From assembly GCA_019044685.2 (NCBI GenBank), contig JAGTXX020000006.1, positions 620,001-684,000 of the forward strand: DNA of 64,000 nt, read 5' to 3'. Below, piece by piece: positions 47,083-58,370 of this stretch; within the stretch, counting starts at the first letter, position 1; each line of letters opens with the position of its first letter. Made by a program: the position numbers and the translations under genes. The stretch is from Nannochloris sp. 'desiccata' (taxonomy: Eukaryota > Chlorophyta > Trebouxiophyceae > Chlorellales > Chlorellaceae). The notes below the pieces were generated by a model. The model was given only the letters and a program-made list of their open reading frames with translations. It made no database searches and had not been told where the DNA came from.

Positions 47083-48314
47083 ATGGCTGCTTCAATCAAC
47101 ATGGCTAGAGTGCAGATCCAGTGCCAGACTCAGGCCAAGCTCGCGAGCCACCCTCTTCGCGTCAACTCCATCATTCGGCCTACTTCCTCTGCCCGTGTGG
47201 CTCTTATCAAGCCTGTTTCTGCCCTCCGCTGCAAGTCTGCCATCCACTCCGCTGTCAACGTCACTGCCTCTGCTGCTGCCCAAGTCAAGGAGCTTAACAG
47301 CAAATTTGGCATCCCTGAACGCGTACAATTCATTGAAGGACGCGGTGGATTACCTACCGTCGTTCTCAAGCACGCTTGCGGCTCATCCGCTGAAATCGCT
47401 CTTTTCGGCGGGTGCATCTTGTCATGGAAGCAACCATCTGGAGATGAGGTCTTATACGTCCGCCCTGACGCTGTTTTCGATAAATCCAAGCCTATTTCCG
47501 GTGGTGTCCCACTCTGCTTCCCTCAATTCGGTCCTGGAGAGATGCAGCAGCATGGTTTCGCTCGTAACCTTGATTGGGAAGTCGCCGCAACCTCTGCTGA
47601 TCCTCAACCAGATGATCGCGACCCTGAAGTTCAATTGGTACTCACCGATAACGAGTATACCCGTAAAATGTTCCCTCATGCATTCAAGGTAGTATATTCT
47701 ATTTCTCTTCACGGCGAAATCTTGAAAACTGACTGGAGAGTGATCAACACTGGAGATTCTACTTTTAACTTTGCTGCGGCTTTGCACACTTACTTTGAGG
47801 TTGCTGCTATCGATAAGGCAAAGGTGCTTGGACTCAAGGGATTGGTACGTTGAATTCTTGTAGCTTTCTTACGTTAATTATCCTGGTTCTTTATAAAGTA
47901 GTAGTTGTCAAAATACTTCTATATCACTCTTAGAAATCTTTTTTACCGCTCCGCCCCTCACCCCTTATATCTATTTTCTTTTTTGTTTTTTCACAGAACT
48001 ACCTTGACAAGGTCGTGGATGCCAACAACCCCCCTACAAAATCCGAAAGCCGCGATGCCATCACTTTCTCCGGCCCTGTTGACTCTGTCTACCTAGGTGC
48101 CCGTGATCACGTCGAGCTTGATGTTGGCACAGGTGCTGCCGTTGGCATTACCTCCAACAGTTGGTCTGATGTTGTGGTGTGGTCTCCCTGGACATCGATG
48201 GAAGCGTGCTACAAGGAGTTCTGCTGTGTAGAGAATGCACAGGTCGCCCCTGTTGAGCTCAAGCCTAATGAAGACTGGAGAGCACAGGCCGAGTTTGTGG
48301 TCAAGGACTTGTAA
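47083..48314 (+). CDS. Glucose-6-phosphate 1-epimerase-like protein, plastid-targeted
   Basis: Aldose 1-epimerase superfamily, the branch that interconverts the anomers of hexose 6-phosphates. Exons 47083-47844 and 47997-48314 join in phase 0 (TTG/GTACGT, TCACAG/AAC) to 359 aa. About 65 N-terminal residues are Ala/Ser/Arg/Val-rich without acids, like a plastid transit peptide. The mature part has the family features GGCILSWKQPSGDEVLY, GGVPLCFPQFGPGEMQQHGF with the catalytic His, and LHTYFEV. The C-terminal exon has VVVWSPWTSM and the conserved NEDW. A TGTAA signal lies at 48468-48472. The plastid location is inferred from the N-terminus. Confidence 0.85.
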
Positions 48315-48728
48315 GACGTGGTAATTTGATCTTTGAAGGAATAAATTTTGGTTCTATTCTGGCTTGGATTTTTCTTCTTTCTTTTGGTAGGGTAGGCAGT
48401 AATTTGTGTGAGATTTTTTGAAAATACGTTTTAATCTATAGAAATATACAAGAGAAGTTATTTTGTGTGTAATACTGTGAATTGTTCTTGGATTGTTTGA
48501 TAACGGGGCAAGAAAAAGTACAAAAAGTTGATAAGTGCAAGCAAAAGTGTTGGAAAAACAAGGATACCTCAAATACTTGAATACTTAGACGACAGGGCAA
48601 GGGAAAAAAGACGCTACTACATGCCGGTTAAACTGCCGAATATAAAATTTTAACTTTTTATTATTAAAAAGTTTTTTTTCTCTTTCAAAGAAAGTTTTTG
48701 ATTCTTTCTTCCTCTCTTGGTCATTTTC
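48315..48728. other. Intergenic region between convergent genes
   Basis: It holds the 3' UTR of the epimerase gene (TGTAA at 48468-48472) and that of the minus-strand RETICULATA-related gene. It is AT-rich with poly-T runs at about 48670. No further gene is seen. Confidence 0.4.
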
Positions 48729-49874
48729 TTAGTGGCCAATTTTCTGGAGACCAAGTAAATCTAAGAAATCAACCCACAAAAGACTTCCCAGGAATGTATT
48801 TCCTGTACGTACGATAAAGGAAAGCGCAGCACACAAAGCAGGATTGGATTTAAACGCCACCTCAATTCCTCTTTCTTCAACAATGCCAGCCAAGATCTGG
48901 TATCTCAAGTTGGAAGAAGAAGCCATATAAACACCATAGGCACCAGACATAACAAGTACATTCTGAGGATCGTTCAAAGGAACGAATGTAGGGTCTAAGA
49001 TGGACCGTAACCCTACAAGGCCGTTGGTAATTCCAACTCCGAGAAGCGAGGCAAACAGACCGACGCCGAAAAGCTTTGCTCCGTTTCTAACGACAGCACC
49101 AGCACGTTGTCCGAGAGTAAAGGGAGCATATCCCGGGGGGACCTTTTGGAATGCATTATCAGGGCAGCCGGCAAAGACACGGGCAAGGGCATTGGGAGCC
49201 TTGCTTGCTGCAGCACCGCCACGAACAGCAAAAGTGGGTGCAGGCAACCAAACCAACATAAAGTCAGCAATCAATGCCATAACAAGGTTTGCAAAGACGA
49301 AATCAAGCTGGGAGTTGAAATTTTCACCGCGTTTAGTGTATTCTGCGGTTGTTTTGGTGCAAATACCGATGCCAACCTCAATAGCTACCTTGATCATAAA
49401 AGAAGGGTCAGCCAAAAGACGTTCACGGAAGCCACCAAAAGACATCAACCAAGCAAAGAATGGGTTTTTAGACATATCCAAATAACGTTGTAAAATCTCA
49501 GCAGGGAGTTTGCCTTCTTTCAATGCCTGAGCGAGTTCAGCAGGTAAAGTTTCGATTGCTTTTCCAGCAAGAATTGCAGCAGCAGGGGCAGCGCCGTTAC
49601 CGCCATCACCATCACCGTCGTCGCCACCGCCACTGGGGCCATTGCCTCCAGGTGGGATGCTGCCAAAAGCCAAATCTTTATCTGCTTCGCTTGAGCGGGC
49701 TACAACAAGCATGGAGTGCCTGTGGGAGGGATGAGGGCGGGCACCGGAAAATGTGCTGATCAAACCACGGATGCTAGGACCGCGAGATCCGGATGATACG
49801 GCTTTGGTGACCATCCGCGAGGTTTTCATTTGCAACGTGCTGCATCCATGAGGGTTTAACAGTGCTCGAACCAT
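48729..49874 (-). CDS. RETICULATA-related protein (DUF3411), plastid envelope
   Basis: Single-exon gene of 381 aa. The RETICULATA family consists of plastid envelope membrane proteins that affect leaf mesophyll development and metabolite balance in plants; the biochemical role is not settled. The N-terminal 65 residues (Ser/Arg/Thr-rich) look like a transit peptide. A Gly/Asp-rich spacer follows, then the family core with LAQALKEGKLPAEILQRYLD and FFAWLMSFGGFRERLLAD, and several hydrophobic segments: VFANLVMALIADFMLVWLP, LFGVGLFASLLGVGITNGL, and the C-terminal region. Its start is divergent from FGAM synthase, about 320 nt away. Confidence 0.85.
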   Translation of the reverse strand: MVRALLNPHGCSTLQMKTSRMVTKAVSSGSRGPSIRGLISTFSGARPHPSHRHSMLVVARSSEADKDLAFGSIPPGGNGPSGGGDDGDGDGGNGAAPAAAILAGKAIETLPAELAQALKEGKLPAEILQRYLDMSKNPFFAWLMSFGGFRERLLADPSFMIKVAIEVGIGICTKTTAEYTKRGENFNSQLDFVFANLVMALIADFMLVWLPAPTFAVRGGAAASKAPNALARVFAGCPDNAFQKVPPGYAPFTLGQRAGAVVRNGAKLFGVGLFASLLGVGITNGLVGLRSILDPTFVPLNDPQNVLVMSGAYGVYMASSSNLRYQILAGIVEERGIEVAFKSNPALCAALSFIVRTGNTFLGSLLWVDFLDLLGLQKIGH

Positions 49875-50194
49875 ATTAACTATTTATTTAGGGCTTTAAG
49901 TTGTAGATGTTTTTCGATGCGTATCGAAACGCTTGAGCACTCGACGCCTCTTTAGATCGGAGTATTTAGAATTCGATTGAAGGCGTAGTGTGCAAAATGT
50001 GGGTTTATAGGTAGAGAATGGGTGGGATGGCATGCTTTCAAGTTTTCTTTTTAAATCAAAGCACGCCACTTGGTAGCTTGTAAAAGAGTGCCGGACAACA
50101 AAAAGGCGGTTGCAACCCCCTAAACACGCATACTAATAACTTATTGATCGCTCCTCAAGGGCCTCAAGCAATCGGCCAAGGAAGAATAGCGCCG
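49875..50194. promoter_or_regulatory. Divergent promoter region (RETICULATA-related / FGAM synthase)
   Basis: 320 nt between divergent starts with no recognised ORF. It should carry both 5' UTRs and promoters. No specific element was assigned. Confidence 0.4.
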
Positions 50195-53100
50195 ATGAAC
50201 AATAGCCAGGTGGCTTCGCAGCCTCGGCTGTTGAGCCTGGGGCTGAGGTAAGCTTGAATAATAACTTAGGGATCAGATGATATATCAATTTATGGCGGCA
50301 AAGGACTTTCTCTCGCTGATTGCCCGCAAGAAAATTTAAACGGCCGTTTAAAATTAAAACGCGCATGCATTCCCTCTTCTTATTGCAGATCGGCATCCCG
50401 TCGTTCCTTGGGCTCGAAGCTATCCCTTATTTTTGCTGGACGTGCCTTAGCCTCAGGTGGGTGATTATTGCGAGACAACTCGCACTTAATTGCTCATTGC
50501 CGCTGCGGTGTTTTGTTTTTACTCACCTGTTTTTCCCTTTATCCGCAGGCCGTAACGCCGCAAAGTTGGCAGGATCCTCTCGTGCAGGATACACTTCTAG
50601 TATTCGCGCCGTCTCTGCTCAACAGGTGAGTAGAATTCGTTTGAAATACTGACAACTGCTGCTATAGCAGCACTAATATGAATTATTTGTCACAAATCAT
50701 TCACAATTTCGTTTTTCTTGTATCGTTCTAGAGCGCTGCTGTTGCCGATGCAGCCCAGCAGAAGCTCGCTACCAAGGGAGCCGGCGTAACCCAGCTGTTT
50801 CGCTACCCTGGGCTCACTGGCTCCAAGGCCAAGACGCTCCTTCGCAAAGCCAATGACAAAGCTTCCAATAAAATTCAGAGTATTGATGGAGAGTTGTGTT
50901 ACAACATCTCTACCACCTCTCCTTTGACTGCAGAAGAAGCTCAGACCCTGGCATGGCTCCTCAGAGAAACGTACGAGCCTGAGCTCTTAACTTCTAATAG
51001 CCGCTTTTCATCATCCGATGCTTCTGTGGCCTCTGAGACTGTCGTTGAGGTCGGTCCTCGTATGAGCTTTAGTACTGCGTGGTCTGCAAACGCCGTATCT
51101 ATCTGCGCTTCTTGTGGCTTGGGCAAAGTCGATCGTGTTGAAATCTCCCGGCGCTTCCTCCTAAAATCTTCCGCCCCTCTTACTGCTCCTGAACGTGCTG
51201 CTTTTGCTGCTATGGTCCACGATCGCATGACTGAGCAAGTCTACGAAGCACCTTTGACTTCTTTTGCCTCTGATACTGTCCCTGCTCCTGTGGCCACTGT
51301 CCCTGTAGTCTCTCAAGGCCGGGCAGCTCTTGAAAAAGTCAACGCAGACATTGGTTTAGCCTTTGACGAATGGGATCTCGATTACTATACCCAGATGTTT
51401 AGAGACGAAATGAAACGCGATCCTACAACCGTAGAGTTGTTTGACATTGCACAATCGAACTCTGAGCACTCTCGCCATTGGTTTTTCAATGCTGATCTCT
51501 TCATTGACGATCAAAAAATGCCCGAGACTCTTTTCCAAATTGTCAAGGATACGTGGAAGCGTAACAAGGGGAACTCAGTTATTGGATTCAAGGACAACTC
51601 TTCCGCTATTCGTGGTGGATCTGTTGCACCTTTATTACCTGTCAAGGCTGGTAGCACAGGCCCATTGGCACCTCAACCAAGGGATTGGGACATCTTGCTC
51701 ACCGCCGAAACCCATAACTTCCCTTGCGCTGTTGCCCCATACCCCGGTGCTGAGACCGGTGCTGGTGGTCGTATCCGTGATACCCACGCAACTGGTACTG
51801 GCTCTATGATGGGTGCTTCAACAGCTGGTTACTGTGTAGGTAATCTTCAAATGGACGGGTATGAGATCCCCGGAGAGGACAAAGGATTCGAATATCCGAC
51901 ATCTTTAGCCTCCCCTTTACAGATCCTGATTGACGCATCCAATGGAGCGTCTGATTACGGTAACAAGTTTGGTGAACCGCTTATTGCTGGCTATTGTCGT
52001 ACTTTTGGGCAGCGCTTGCCTTGTGGAGAACGTAGGGAGTGGATTAAACCTATTATGTTCAGTGCTGGATTAGGGCAAATTGATCATAATCATTTGGAGA
52101 AGAAAGACCCTGATTTGGGGATGTTGATTGTCAAGATCGGCGGCCCTGCATATAGAATTGGCATGGGAGGTGGTGCTGCTTCTTCAGTGCCCTCTGGTTC
52201 TTTGTCTGCAGACCTGGATTTTAACGCTGTACAGCGTGGTGATGCCGAAGTAGCACAGAAATTATGGCGTGTTGTCCGTGCATGCGTCGAATTGGGTGAA
52301 TCTAACCCTATTGAACAGATTCATGATCAGGGCGCTGGTGGTAATTGCAATGTTGTGAAAGAAATTATTTATCCTCTTGGTGCTCATATTGACGTTCGTG
52401 CTATAAAACTGGGTGATGCGACGATGAGCGTACTTGAAATCTGGGGTGCAGAGTACCAGGAAAACGATTGCTTGCTTATTAAACCAGATAAAAGAGACCT
52501 TTTACAAGAAATCTGTTCTCGTGAGCGATGCAATATCCAAATTATTGGAGCCATCGATGGCTGTGGTAGAGTGGTTTTGGAGGATTCAATGGCACCTCCC
52601 GGTACCCCTACCCCTGTAGATTTAGATCTGGAAAAAGTGCTGGGAGATATGCCTAATAAGACTTTCAAATTCGCAAGAACAGATCCAGCCCGCTCTGCGT
52701 TGGACCTTCCCGATGGCATCACTGCTGCAGCTGCTCTCGATAAAGTGCTTCGCTTACCTTCTGTCTGCTCTAAACGTTTCTTAACCTCAAAGGTGGATCG
52801 TTCCGTCACTGGTCTTGTTGTTCAGCAGCAATGCTGCGGTCCTTTACAGCTCCCCATTTCCAATGTTGCTGTCACGGCTCAAACACATTTTGGACGCACA
52901 GGAGCAGCTACCTCCATCGGAGAAGCGCCCATTAAAGGCCTTATAGACCCCCCTGCTATGGCACGTATTGCCCTTGGTGAGGCACTTACTAATCTCGTTT
53001 GGGCACGTGCTACAAATTTGAAGGACATTAAAGCATCAGTCAACTGGATGTATGCAGCGAAAATGAAGTCTGAAGGCGCTGCTATGTACGACGCTGCCTG

Positions 53101-54751
53101 CGCATTACGTGATGCTATGCTTGAACTTGGTGTTGCTGTGGATGGAGGTAAAGATTCACTTTCTATGGCTGCTGGAGCTGGTGGTGAGTCAGTCATGGCT
53201 CCTGGTAATTTAGTTGTATCTGCGTATGTGACGTGCCCCGACATCACTCAGGTAGTAACCCCTGATTTAAAGGCACCTGGTGCTTCTAAATTAATCCATG
53301 TCGATCTTGCTGCTGGAAGGAGACGTTTGGGTGGCTCTGCACTTGGACAGGCTTTTAATCAAATCGGTGATAGTTCTCCCGATGTAACTGCAGCTACTCT
53401 TGGTGGAATGTGGAATACCACTCAGAATTTAATCGCTTCCGGTAAAATCCTTGCTGGACATGATATTTCTGATGGTGGCGCTGCTGTAGCTCTGTTGGAA
53501 ATGGCGTTTGCAGGTAATTGCGGTCTTAATGTGGATCTTCCTTTGCCAGCAGAGGACCCTCACGGTGCCCTTGCTTCTTTATATGCTGAAGAGCTCGGTT
53601 TATTGCTTGAAGTTTCCCCTGAGAATGAATCTGAAGTGCTGGCTGCGTATATCTCTGCTGGTATCCCTGCATCTACCATCGGTGCTACTTCTGCTGCCCC
53701 TGCTATTGCGATCAATGTCAATGGCACTCAGGAAATTTCTGGCAATGTTGCTTCTTTACGTGATATTTGGGAAGCTACGTCCTTCCGTCTTGAACGTCTA
53801 CAAACTGCAGAAGAATGCGCTGAAGCTGAAGAAGCTGGTATGGCATCCCGTACTGCTCCTAAATGGAATATTCCATTCACTCCTTCATGGACACCCGAAG
53901 ATAAGATCAATGCACCTGCCAATGGGAAAGTTCGTGTTGCTATTATCAGAGAAGAAGGGAGCAATGGTGATCGTGAAATGTCTGCTGCAGTTTGGGCTGC
54001 AGGTATGGAACCATGGGATGTCACCATGTCTGATCTCTTAACTGGAAAGGCTGTGTTAGAGTCTTTCCAAGGTATTGTCTTTGTTGGCGGGTTTTCTTAT
54101 GCGGATGTCATGGACTCTGCCAAGGGCTGGGCAGGGACTATTCGCTTCAATACTAAACTTTGGGAGCAGTTCCAGACATTCTACGCTAGGAAAGATACTT
54201 TCTCTCTTGGTGTGTGCAATGGCTGCCAGTTGATGGCCTTGCTTGGCTGGGTTCCCGCCACTGGTGGTGCTGCTGCTCCGTTGCTCCCCGATGCTTCTCA
54301 GCCTCGTTTTGTTCATAACGCATCCGGAAGATTCGAATCTCGCTGGGCAATGGTTTCTATTGAAGATTCCACCCCTGCCATCATGCTCAAGGGTATGGGA
54401 GGTGCTCAGATTGGTGTGTGGTGCGCTCACGGAGAAGGCCGAGCCATCTTCCCCGATGCACAAGTGAAAACAGTCGTTGACGCTGGTGGTTTAGCCCCGA
54501 TCAAATACTGTGCACCTGACGGAACGACAACTGAAGAGTATCCATTCAATCCTAATGGATCTCCAGATGGTATTGCAGCCATGTGCTCACCTGATGGTCG
54601 ACACTTGGCGATGATGCCGCACCCGGAGAGATGTTTCATGATGTGGCAGCATCCTTGGTATCCTAGTGAGCTTGGGTTGGAGAAGAGCGATCCTGGTCCG
54701 TGGTTGAAACTGTTCCAAAATGCAAGAGAATGGTGTGAAAGCCATTCTTAA
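50195..54751 (+). CDS. Phosphoribosylformylglycinamidine synthase (FGAM synthase), organelle-targeted
   Basis: Fourth step of de novo purine synthesis: FGAR plus glutamine and ATP to FGAM. Four exons, 50195-50247, 50389-50456, 50549-50625 and 50732-54751, join in frame to 1405 aa, the size of the single-chain PurL/ADE6 type. The first three tiny exons encode a leader rich in Ser, Arg, Ala and Leu (SASRRSLGSKLSLIFAGRAL), as expected for plastid or mitochondrial import. The synthetase part has AETHNFPCAVAPYPGAETG and QIHDQGAGGN. The C-terminal glutaminase has the nucleophile Cys in GVCNGCQLMALLGW and the His in MMPHPER. Beginning at the Met near 50894 would cut off both the leader and conserved N-terminal sequence. 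Confidence 0.9.
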
Positions 54752-54960
54752 GATTAGAATGGGAAGTAAAAAAATGTTGTTTTGTCTTTTTGTGTTTTCA
54801 TTCTTTCTTTCTTTTTTATAACAAATATCAAAATGCCGGATAGTTCTGGTACAGTGTTTTAGTATACAAATTAAATAACTAGTTATAAGTAATATCTGAC
54901 ATTGAATATCGAATAAATAAACACGATTAAATATACAAAATTTTCTTATTATGCCGATCG
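54752..54960. other. Intergenic region between convergent genes
   Basis: 209 nt, AT-rich, shared 3' region of FGAM synthase and the prolyl hydroxylase gene. No gene is seen. Confidence 0.35.
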
Positions 54961-56088
54961 TCAAGCATTGTCGATCTGCCGCAGTCTTCCGAGGAGTTTC
55001 CTTTCACAAAGAACATCTCCTGAGGGGCAACAGAACTTGCATGATTTCAAACATCGCCCCTGATACATTTCTGTACCCAACATAAACTTTGCGTTCCGTT
55101 GACATTCTCCTGAAACAGCCCACTTCTCACATTTCGCTTCGTGATCAACACACGGGTGCCCTAAAGGAATCATCTTGCCGTTTTTTGAATTTCCATTACC
55201 ACTATTGTAATCACTATTGTAATTAGTATCCTTTTCTTCTTTTTCTATTTCTCCATCATATTGGCTTGTTTCTCCGTACAACAAAGGATCACTATAACTC
55301 CTCAGATGCAACCATTTCACCGCTGTCCATTTGGTCCCTTTTAAAACTGGACAGCCAGCGTGTAGAGAGAAGGCGTCAAGCCTGGAAACATTGACTCTGA
55401 GACCAAAGAACATGAGTGCATCGCCTTTCTTAGGGTGGACGGCCACGCCGCCTCTGGTGCAGTCTAGGTTGTACGTTTTCCCCTCTGTTTGAGCGTCGCG
55501 ATTGATCCACTCAGAGTGAGGGAAGGCTGTCTCGCCCCCTTTTTCTGTGTCTGTGAGGTAGATGAGGACGGTTGCGACACGGGGAGAGCCTCCGCCGATT
55601 GATTGGGCGTCTGTGGTAGGGTCCAGCTCGTCCCAATGGCCTCCATAGGTTTGATTGTATTCATATCGAAGGACTTGCATGGCTTCTGTGTGGCTTGGCG
55701 GTAGATGCGTCCAGAGGGCGACACGCACATCTATATCTTTGATCACCTCATCTTCAGCAGGCTCTAGGAAAGTACCATAGCTAGTTCTAATATCATCTGC
55801 TGGAGTCACGCTGCCGTCGTAATTAACTACACTAGAGCGCTCCATACGAGGTGCAGCGAGATTTCTGACATGGTCGGCTTCATCGTCAGAGAGGAATCCA
55901 TGCCACACAGATGCTCTTGGCTTCCAAGACATTGTCTCTATCCATGATCCAGGTCGCGGGCCTTTGTTGAAAGGTTTTAAAAGAGGCAGAGCTGCTTCCA
56001 GCACTTGCACCGTCGTTGCAATCCATAATGATAACAGAAGCAGGCTGTCTAGCCGCGCCATCCTCAAGCTACGCGCATATATCGACAT
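54961..56088 (-). CDS. Prolyl 4-hydroxylase with C-terminal ShKT domain
   Basis: Fe(II)/2-oxoglutarate dioxygenase that hydroxylates proline in secretory-pathway proteins; in green algae typical targets are Hyp-rich cell wall glycoproteins. Single exon, 375 aa. The N-terminus has a signal or anchor helix (LDSLLLLSLWIATTVQVLEA). A start at the internal Met, residue 10, is also possible. The P4H core shows the iron ligands H-x-D in GGHWDELDP and the distal His in SLHAGCPVLKG, with the 2-oxoglutarate Lys in KGTKWTAVKW. A low-complexity Asn/Ser/Gly/Asp linker leads to a Cys-rich ShKT-type domain (CVDHEAKCEKWAVSGECQRN, later CLKSCKFCC). This layout is common in plant and algal P4Hs. Confidence 0.88.
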   Translation of the reverse strand: MSIYARSLRMARLDSLLLLSLWIATTVQVLEAALPLLKPFNKGPRPGSWIETMSWKPRASVWHGFLSDDEADHVRNLAAPRMERSSVVNYDGSVTPADDIRTSYGTFLEPAEDEVIKDIDVRVALWTHLPPSHTEAMQVLRYEYNQTYGGHWDELDPTTDAQSIGGGSPRVATVLIYLTDTEKGGETAFPHSEWINRDAQTEGKTYNLDCTRGGVAVHPKKGDALMFFGLRVNVSRLDAFSLHAGCPVLKGTKWTAVKWLHLRSYSDPLLYGETSQYDGEIEKEEKDTNYNSDYNSGNGNSKNGKMIPLGHPCVDHEAKCEKWAVSGECQRNAKFMLGTEMYQGRCLKSCKFCCPSGDVLCERKLLGRLRQIDNA

Positions 56089-56262
56089 AAATGTGTTTGT
56101 AAAAAGTGGGTCTTGAAGTTGTCCGCTCTATATTTGGGCCTACGTGCCCTGGTTGAAGAAAAATCTGATTTTGAAATCATTTTTCTTTCTCCTTAAAAAC
56201 CCTATAAATCCTCCTTGTTACCAAGGCCAGCGTATTTAATTATTTGTAACGTAACGAATTGC

Positions 56263-56520
56263 ATGGCTTACGCAAAAACAACTCCTGCCCATGTCATTGC
56301 CCAGCTCGTAATTGGAGCAAGTGTTGGATCTTTAGCTTGGTATTCTCTGCGTCCTGCCAAGAACGCCACCTTACAAGACTCTATAGAAAACAATATTGAA
56401 ATAGATCCCGCAGCTGCTTTAGAAGCAGAAGCTCGTGCAACTACCACCGGACAGATTTGGGGATTGCCTGCACAAGATTCTATAAAACCCAAGCTTCAGG
56501 ACTCGTCTAATAATTCTTAA
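56263..56520 (+). CDS. Small single-pass membrane protein, 85 aa, unknown function
   Basis: The ATG at 56263 opens 85 codons. One hydrophobic segment is clear (VIAQLVIGASVGSLAWYSL, about residues 11-29), followed by a hydrophilic, acid-rich tail. I do not recognise the family. The stop codon ends at 56520 and the next gene's ATG begins at 56523, so the two ORFs probably share one mRNA. The size and single TM would suit a small organelle or ER membrane subunit, but nothing in the sequence decides this. Confidence 0.6.
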   Translation: MAYAKTTPAHVIAQLVIGASVGSLAWYSLRPAKNATLQDSIENNIEIDPAAALEAEARATTTGQIWGLPAQDSIKPKLQDSSNNS

Positions 56521-56522
56521 TC

Positions 56523-58370
56523 ATGGATCCAACAACTCTAGATACATACCCCGTGCTCCGTATGCAGCGCCTGGGCAGTATCATCGTGGTACAGCCTTGG
56601 AGAGATAATGCTGTCGCTGGCGAATCTCTAACCTGTGATCTGGAAACTGGCACCCTTGCTTTAACCGAACACCCCCCTATTTCCAAAGACTTTACCGTAA
56701 TATACGGCGTTTTAGGCATAGCTACTTTCGAAGCTGGTCCTGCTATGGTCGTTATCACTGGAGCAGAAGAGGTCGCTCAACTCCGAGGCCATCCTTTACT
56801 CAAAATCACTGCAACTCAAGTTCTGGCTGATACAGGTAACCGCAAATGGAAATCTGCAGATTACCAATTTCTTGACTTATTACGCACTGGAGTAGACCCC
56901 AGAAAATATGGCGGGGAGCTGTATTTCGCAAACGGTGGTGATCCTACGTTAACCCAACAGCAATATCAATCTGCGGTTGCTGATGGGGAGAATTACACAG
57001 CAACCCCTGCTTGGAAACGAGCTGAACCTGCATTTTTTTGGAATCAAACTCTTGCTAGGCCGCTACTTGATGCGGGTATGGATCGTTTCGTCCCCACTGC
57101 ATTCATGGGCTTTGTTAAACAACTTACTGGCATGGACTTTTCCCGTGGAGAAGAAGGTGGCGGAGATGCTTCTCGTCAGACCACCCCTACTACAGCTACG
57201 ATTACGTTGATTGCTCGTCGCTCAGCCCGTCGTGCAGGTACCAGACAATGGCGCCGTGGTGCTGATTTGAATGCTGACGTGGCAAATTTTGTAGAAAGTG
57301 AACAAATAATAAGTTTCACAGATACGTCAATCACAGCGTCTTTTGTTCAAGTTCGAGGATCTATCCCTTTGTTATGGAGTCAATCCCCAAATCTCAAATA
57401 CAAGATCCCAATCACTATTGGTGCCCCGGGTAAATGTGAAACTACTTTGGCTGCACATGCTCGTCAATTAACAGACAGGTATGGCAAAGTCACAGCGATC
57501 AATTTGGCAAATCAAACGGGCCGAGAAGGAAAGTTAAGCGCCGCCTACGCCACAGCTGCTGCAGCTGTTACAAATGAAAATCCTGATTTCAGGCTTGTTC
57601 CTTTTGATTTCCATAAACAGTGTGGAGCTACGAATTACGCCAATCTTGAAATTTTGTGGAATCAAGTTGAAGAAGATTTTCTGTCTCGGGGGTATTGGTT
57701 TCGAGAATCAAATGGGGAGAAGGGAATTCAAACAGGCGTATTCCGTACTAATTGCATCGATACGTTGGATCGTACGAATGTAGTGCAAGGTTTATTGGCT
57801 CGTCGCGCTTTGGAACATGTGCTACGTAGGCAAGGTTTTCTCAGTAGTGAAGAAACGCTCGCCAGTCGTTTCCCTGCTGTTGAAGTGGCCTTTCGAGTGA
57901 TGTTTGCAGACCATGGGGATGAAATTTCTAGACAATATGCTGGAACCGGTGCTATGAAGTCTGCGTTTACCCGCACTGGCAAAAGAGATTTGGCTGGACT
58001 GCTTGATGATGGTGCAAAAAGCTTGACTAGATATTTTCTGAATAATTTTAGAGATGGAGAAAAACAAGATGCCTTGGATTTGGTGACTGGATCGTACAAG
58101 GTAACCCCTGGAAATCCAGCACCATCTCGTTCTCAGGGTTCTCCTGCTTTGCCATTGCTTTTAGTAATGGCCTTGTTGGCTGTGGCGGTAATGAATGGCC
58201 GCCACTTGGCTGCCAGCAGAGAGCTCATTGGGTTGAAAGGAGCACAGGAAGTGGGATTGCTGCTGTTGCTTGTTATGGTTATTGTGCGAGTGATGTTCAA
58301 GTTTGGTACTTCTATGGTCAACACGCCTGTGCTGAGGCCGGAACTGGCAAAGCCTTGGTCGGTGGCGTAA
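56523..58370 (+). CDS. SAC-domain phosphoinositide phosphatase (SAC1-like), membrane-anchored
   Basis: Hydrolyses phosphoinositide monophosphates such as PI4P at the ER and Golgi. Single exon, 615 aa, the usual SAC1 length. The N-terminal SAC subdomain begins with a beta-rich region (VIYGVLGIATFEAGPAMVVI). The catalytic CX5R(T) motif is intact in RTNCIDTLDRTNVVQG, with Thr in place of the more common second Cys. Two hydrophobic segments near the C-terminus (ALPLLLVMALLAVAVMN and VGLLLLLVMVIVRVMF) form the hairpin anchor typical of SAC1 and plant SAC6-8. It starts 2 nt after the stop of the 85-aa ORF. TGTAA lies at 58446-58450. Confidence 0.88.
   Translation: MDPTTLDTYPVLRMQRLGSIIVVQPWRDNAVAGESLTCDLETGTLALTEHPPISKDFTVIYGVLGIATFEAGPAMVVITGAEEVAQLRGHPLLKITATQVLADTGNRKWKSADYQFLDLLRTGVDPRKYGGELYFANGGDPTLTQQQYQSAVADGENYTATPAWKRAEPAFFWNQTLARPLLDAGMDRFVPTAFMGFVKQLTGMDFSRGEEGGGDASRQTTPTTATITLIARRSARRAGTRQWRRGADLNADVANFVESEQIISFTDTSITASFVQVRGSIPLLWSQSPNLKYKIPITIGAPGKCETTLAAHARQLTDRYGKVTAINLANQTGREGKLSAAYATAAAAVTNENPDFRLVPFDFHKQCGATNYANLEILWNQVEEDFLSRGYWFRESNGEKGIQTGVFRTNCIDTLDRTNVVQGLLARRALEHVLRRQGFLSSEETLASRFPAVEVAFRVMFADHGDEISRQYAGTGAMKSAFTRTGKRDLAGLLDDGAKSLTRYFLNNFRDGEKQDALDLVTGSYKVTPGNPAPSRSQGSPALPLLLVMALLAVAVMNGRHLAASRELIGLKGAQEVGLLLLLVMVIVRVMFKFGTSMVNTPVLRPELAKPWSVA

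Noticed and set aside
50320..50652. ORF over the FGAM synthase leader in another frame
   Set aside because: It runs through two predicted introns and the frame does not continue into the enzyme; the three-exon model does.
56215..56262. Longer version of the 85-aa ORF beginning at 56215
   Set aside because: That start is a TTG codon; the ATG at 56263 is the first proper nuclear start.
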